Source: Candidatus Competibacteraceae bacterium (lineage in GTDB: Bacteria > Pseudomonadota > Gammaproteobacteria > Competibacterales > Competibacteraceae). From it: 6,502 bases of DNA. The notes below the pieces were generated by a model. It was not told the DNA's origin. It worked only from the letters and a program-made list of their open reading frames with translations, and did no database searches. A program made the position numbers and the translations under genes. The stretch spans positions 1 to 6,502 of the forward strand of contig JAAUQA010000196.1 in NCBI GenBank assembly GCA_012032855.1. The letters run 5' to 3'. Shown one piece after another: positions 5,881 to 6,502 of the stretch (positions are counted from its first letter, which is position 1; each line of letters starts with the position of its first letter).

Positions 5881-6502
5881 TCAGGGTGCGTTAGTTGAAT
5901 CAACGCTATCGTCGACATCATCGGGTTCGACTAACGGATCGGGATACAACGCCCTGACTTCGGCGGCAACGTCTTTGCTCAAAGCCGTATGGGCCAGATC
6001 ACAGCACTCGGCCAGCCCCAGGGTTCTGATCTGCGCTTTGATGCTGGGAATGGTGGGCACGCTGACGCTCAGTTCATCGACCCCCAAACCCAATAGGACC
6101 GGCACAGCCTGGGGGTCGCTGGCGATACCGCCGCACACGCCGACCCAGAGGCGGTAGTGGTGAGCGGCCTCGACCGTGGAGGCGATCAACTGCAAAATGC
6201 TCGGGTTAAGCCCATCGACGGAAGGGGCCAGCTTGGGATGGCCACGATCCATGGCCAAGGTGTACTGCGTCAAATCATTGGTGCCGATGGAGAAGAAATC
6301 CACCTCTTTAGCGAATTGTGAAGCCATCACCGCTACGGCGGGCACTTCCACCATGATACCTACCGGGATGGGCTGGCAGCCCAGACGGTTGCATTCCTCC
6401 TCCAGAATAGCCTTGGCGGTGCGTAAATCGACGAGGGTGGAGATCATGGGAAACATCACGCTCACTTTACCATTCCGGGCAGATCGCAGAATGGCGCGCA
6501 AT
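5881..6502 (-). CDS. ptsI: PTS enzyme I (PEP:protein phosphotransferase), C-terminal part, runs off the right edge
   Basis: About 206 residues of the PEP-binding barrel are present, and the N-terminal part lies beyond 6502. Enzyme I takes phosphate from PEP onto its histidine and passes it to HPr in the cytoplasm. Visible motifs are VMFPMIS, GIMVEVPAVAV (the Mg-binding Glu), DFFSIGTNDLTQYTLAMDRG (the PEP-utiliser signature with the Asn-Asp pair) and the catalytic cysteine in VGVCGGIASD (codon 6133-6135), then GLGVDELSVSVPTIPSIKAQI. The VGVCGGIASD and DELSVS style recalls the EIIA-HPr-enzyme I fusions of Pseudomonas-like bacteria (FruB/NagF type) more than single-domain E. coli PtsI. The missing 5' part could therefore also encode EIIA and HPr. 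The protein ends in an acidic tail (EPDDVDDSVDS). It is upstream of ptsG in the same operon, with a 27-base gap. The enzyme I call is very sure; the fusion is a guess. Confidence 0.93.
   Translation of the reverse strand, partial: LRAILRSARNGKVSVMFPMISTLVDLRTAKAILEEECNRLGCQPIPVGIMVEVPAVAVMASQFAKEVDFFSIGTNDLTQYTLAMDRGHPKLAPSVDGLNPSILQLIASTVEAAHHYRLWVGVCGGIASDPQAVPVLLGLGVDELSVSVPTIPSIKAQIRTLGLAECCDLAHTALSKDVAAEVRALYPDPLVEPDDVDDSVDSTNAP

Noticed and set aside
5630..6157. 175-codon plus-strand frame across the ptsG/enzyme I gap
   Set aside because: It is antisense to two clear genes, with low-complexity Ser/Pro/Thr/Ala-rich sequence.
1..6502. CRISPR array, tRNA, rRNA, insertion sequence ends or phage genes
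   Set aside because: I saw no regularly spaced direct repeats, no tRNA-like T-arm, no terminal inverted repeats and no transposase motifs.

Overview
The window holds two convergent gene pairs from what looks like one gammaproteobacterium-like genome (about 702-6502), plus a short, visibly GC-richer left arm (1-701) made of two unrelated gene pieces. Main-part proteins resemble proteobacterial families: the glucose permease closely follows enterobacterial PtsG from memory of that family. The organism is inferred only. A metagenome-derived gammaproteobacterium (for instance a glycogen-accumulating type) would fit, but no marker gene is present.

Left arm: positions 1-242 on the minus strand read as an internal piece of a DUF1552-type protein. 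About 237-701 on the plus strand read as the 3' end of an OstA/LptA-like repeat protein. Both are cut inside the gene where they meet, so 1-701 looks like a contig chimera, or less likely a real rearrangement. Such families are common in planctomycete-type genomes.

Plus-strand module, 726 to about 3960: a complete tungsten-type aldehyde:ferredoxin oxidoreductase (AOR) is followed, after a strong intercistronic hairpin, by an FAD/NADH oxidoreductase like the AorC subunit of Aromatoleum-type AOR. Together they suggest reversible aldehyde/carboxylate conversion coupled to NAD(H). The ferredoxin-like small subunit (AorA) expected upstream is not visible, and the suspect left arm occupies that place. 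The FAD gene is split by one missing G in a G run near 3079-3082. Its last ~60 codons run through a terminator hairpin and into the convergent gene, so the real end is probably near 3939-3962.

Minus-strand module, 6502 to 4064: the C-terminal third of PTS enzyme I (running off the right edge) is followed 27 bases later by ptsG, a glucose-type EIICB permease with an unusual second EIIB domain at its C-terminus. ptsG is also split by a one-base loss in a T run (plus-strand A run 5349-5351). PEP would pass phosphate through enzyme I, HPr and an EIIA (the latter two outside the window) to the EIIB cysteine and then to sugar entering through EIIC. The two independent one-base losses in homopolymers suggest read or assembly error rather than two real pseudogenes.
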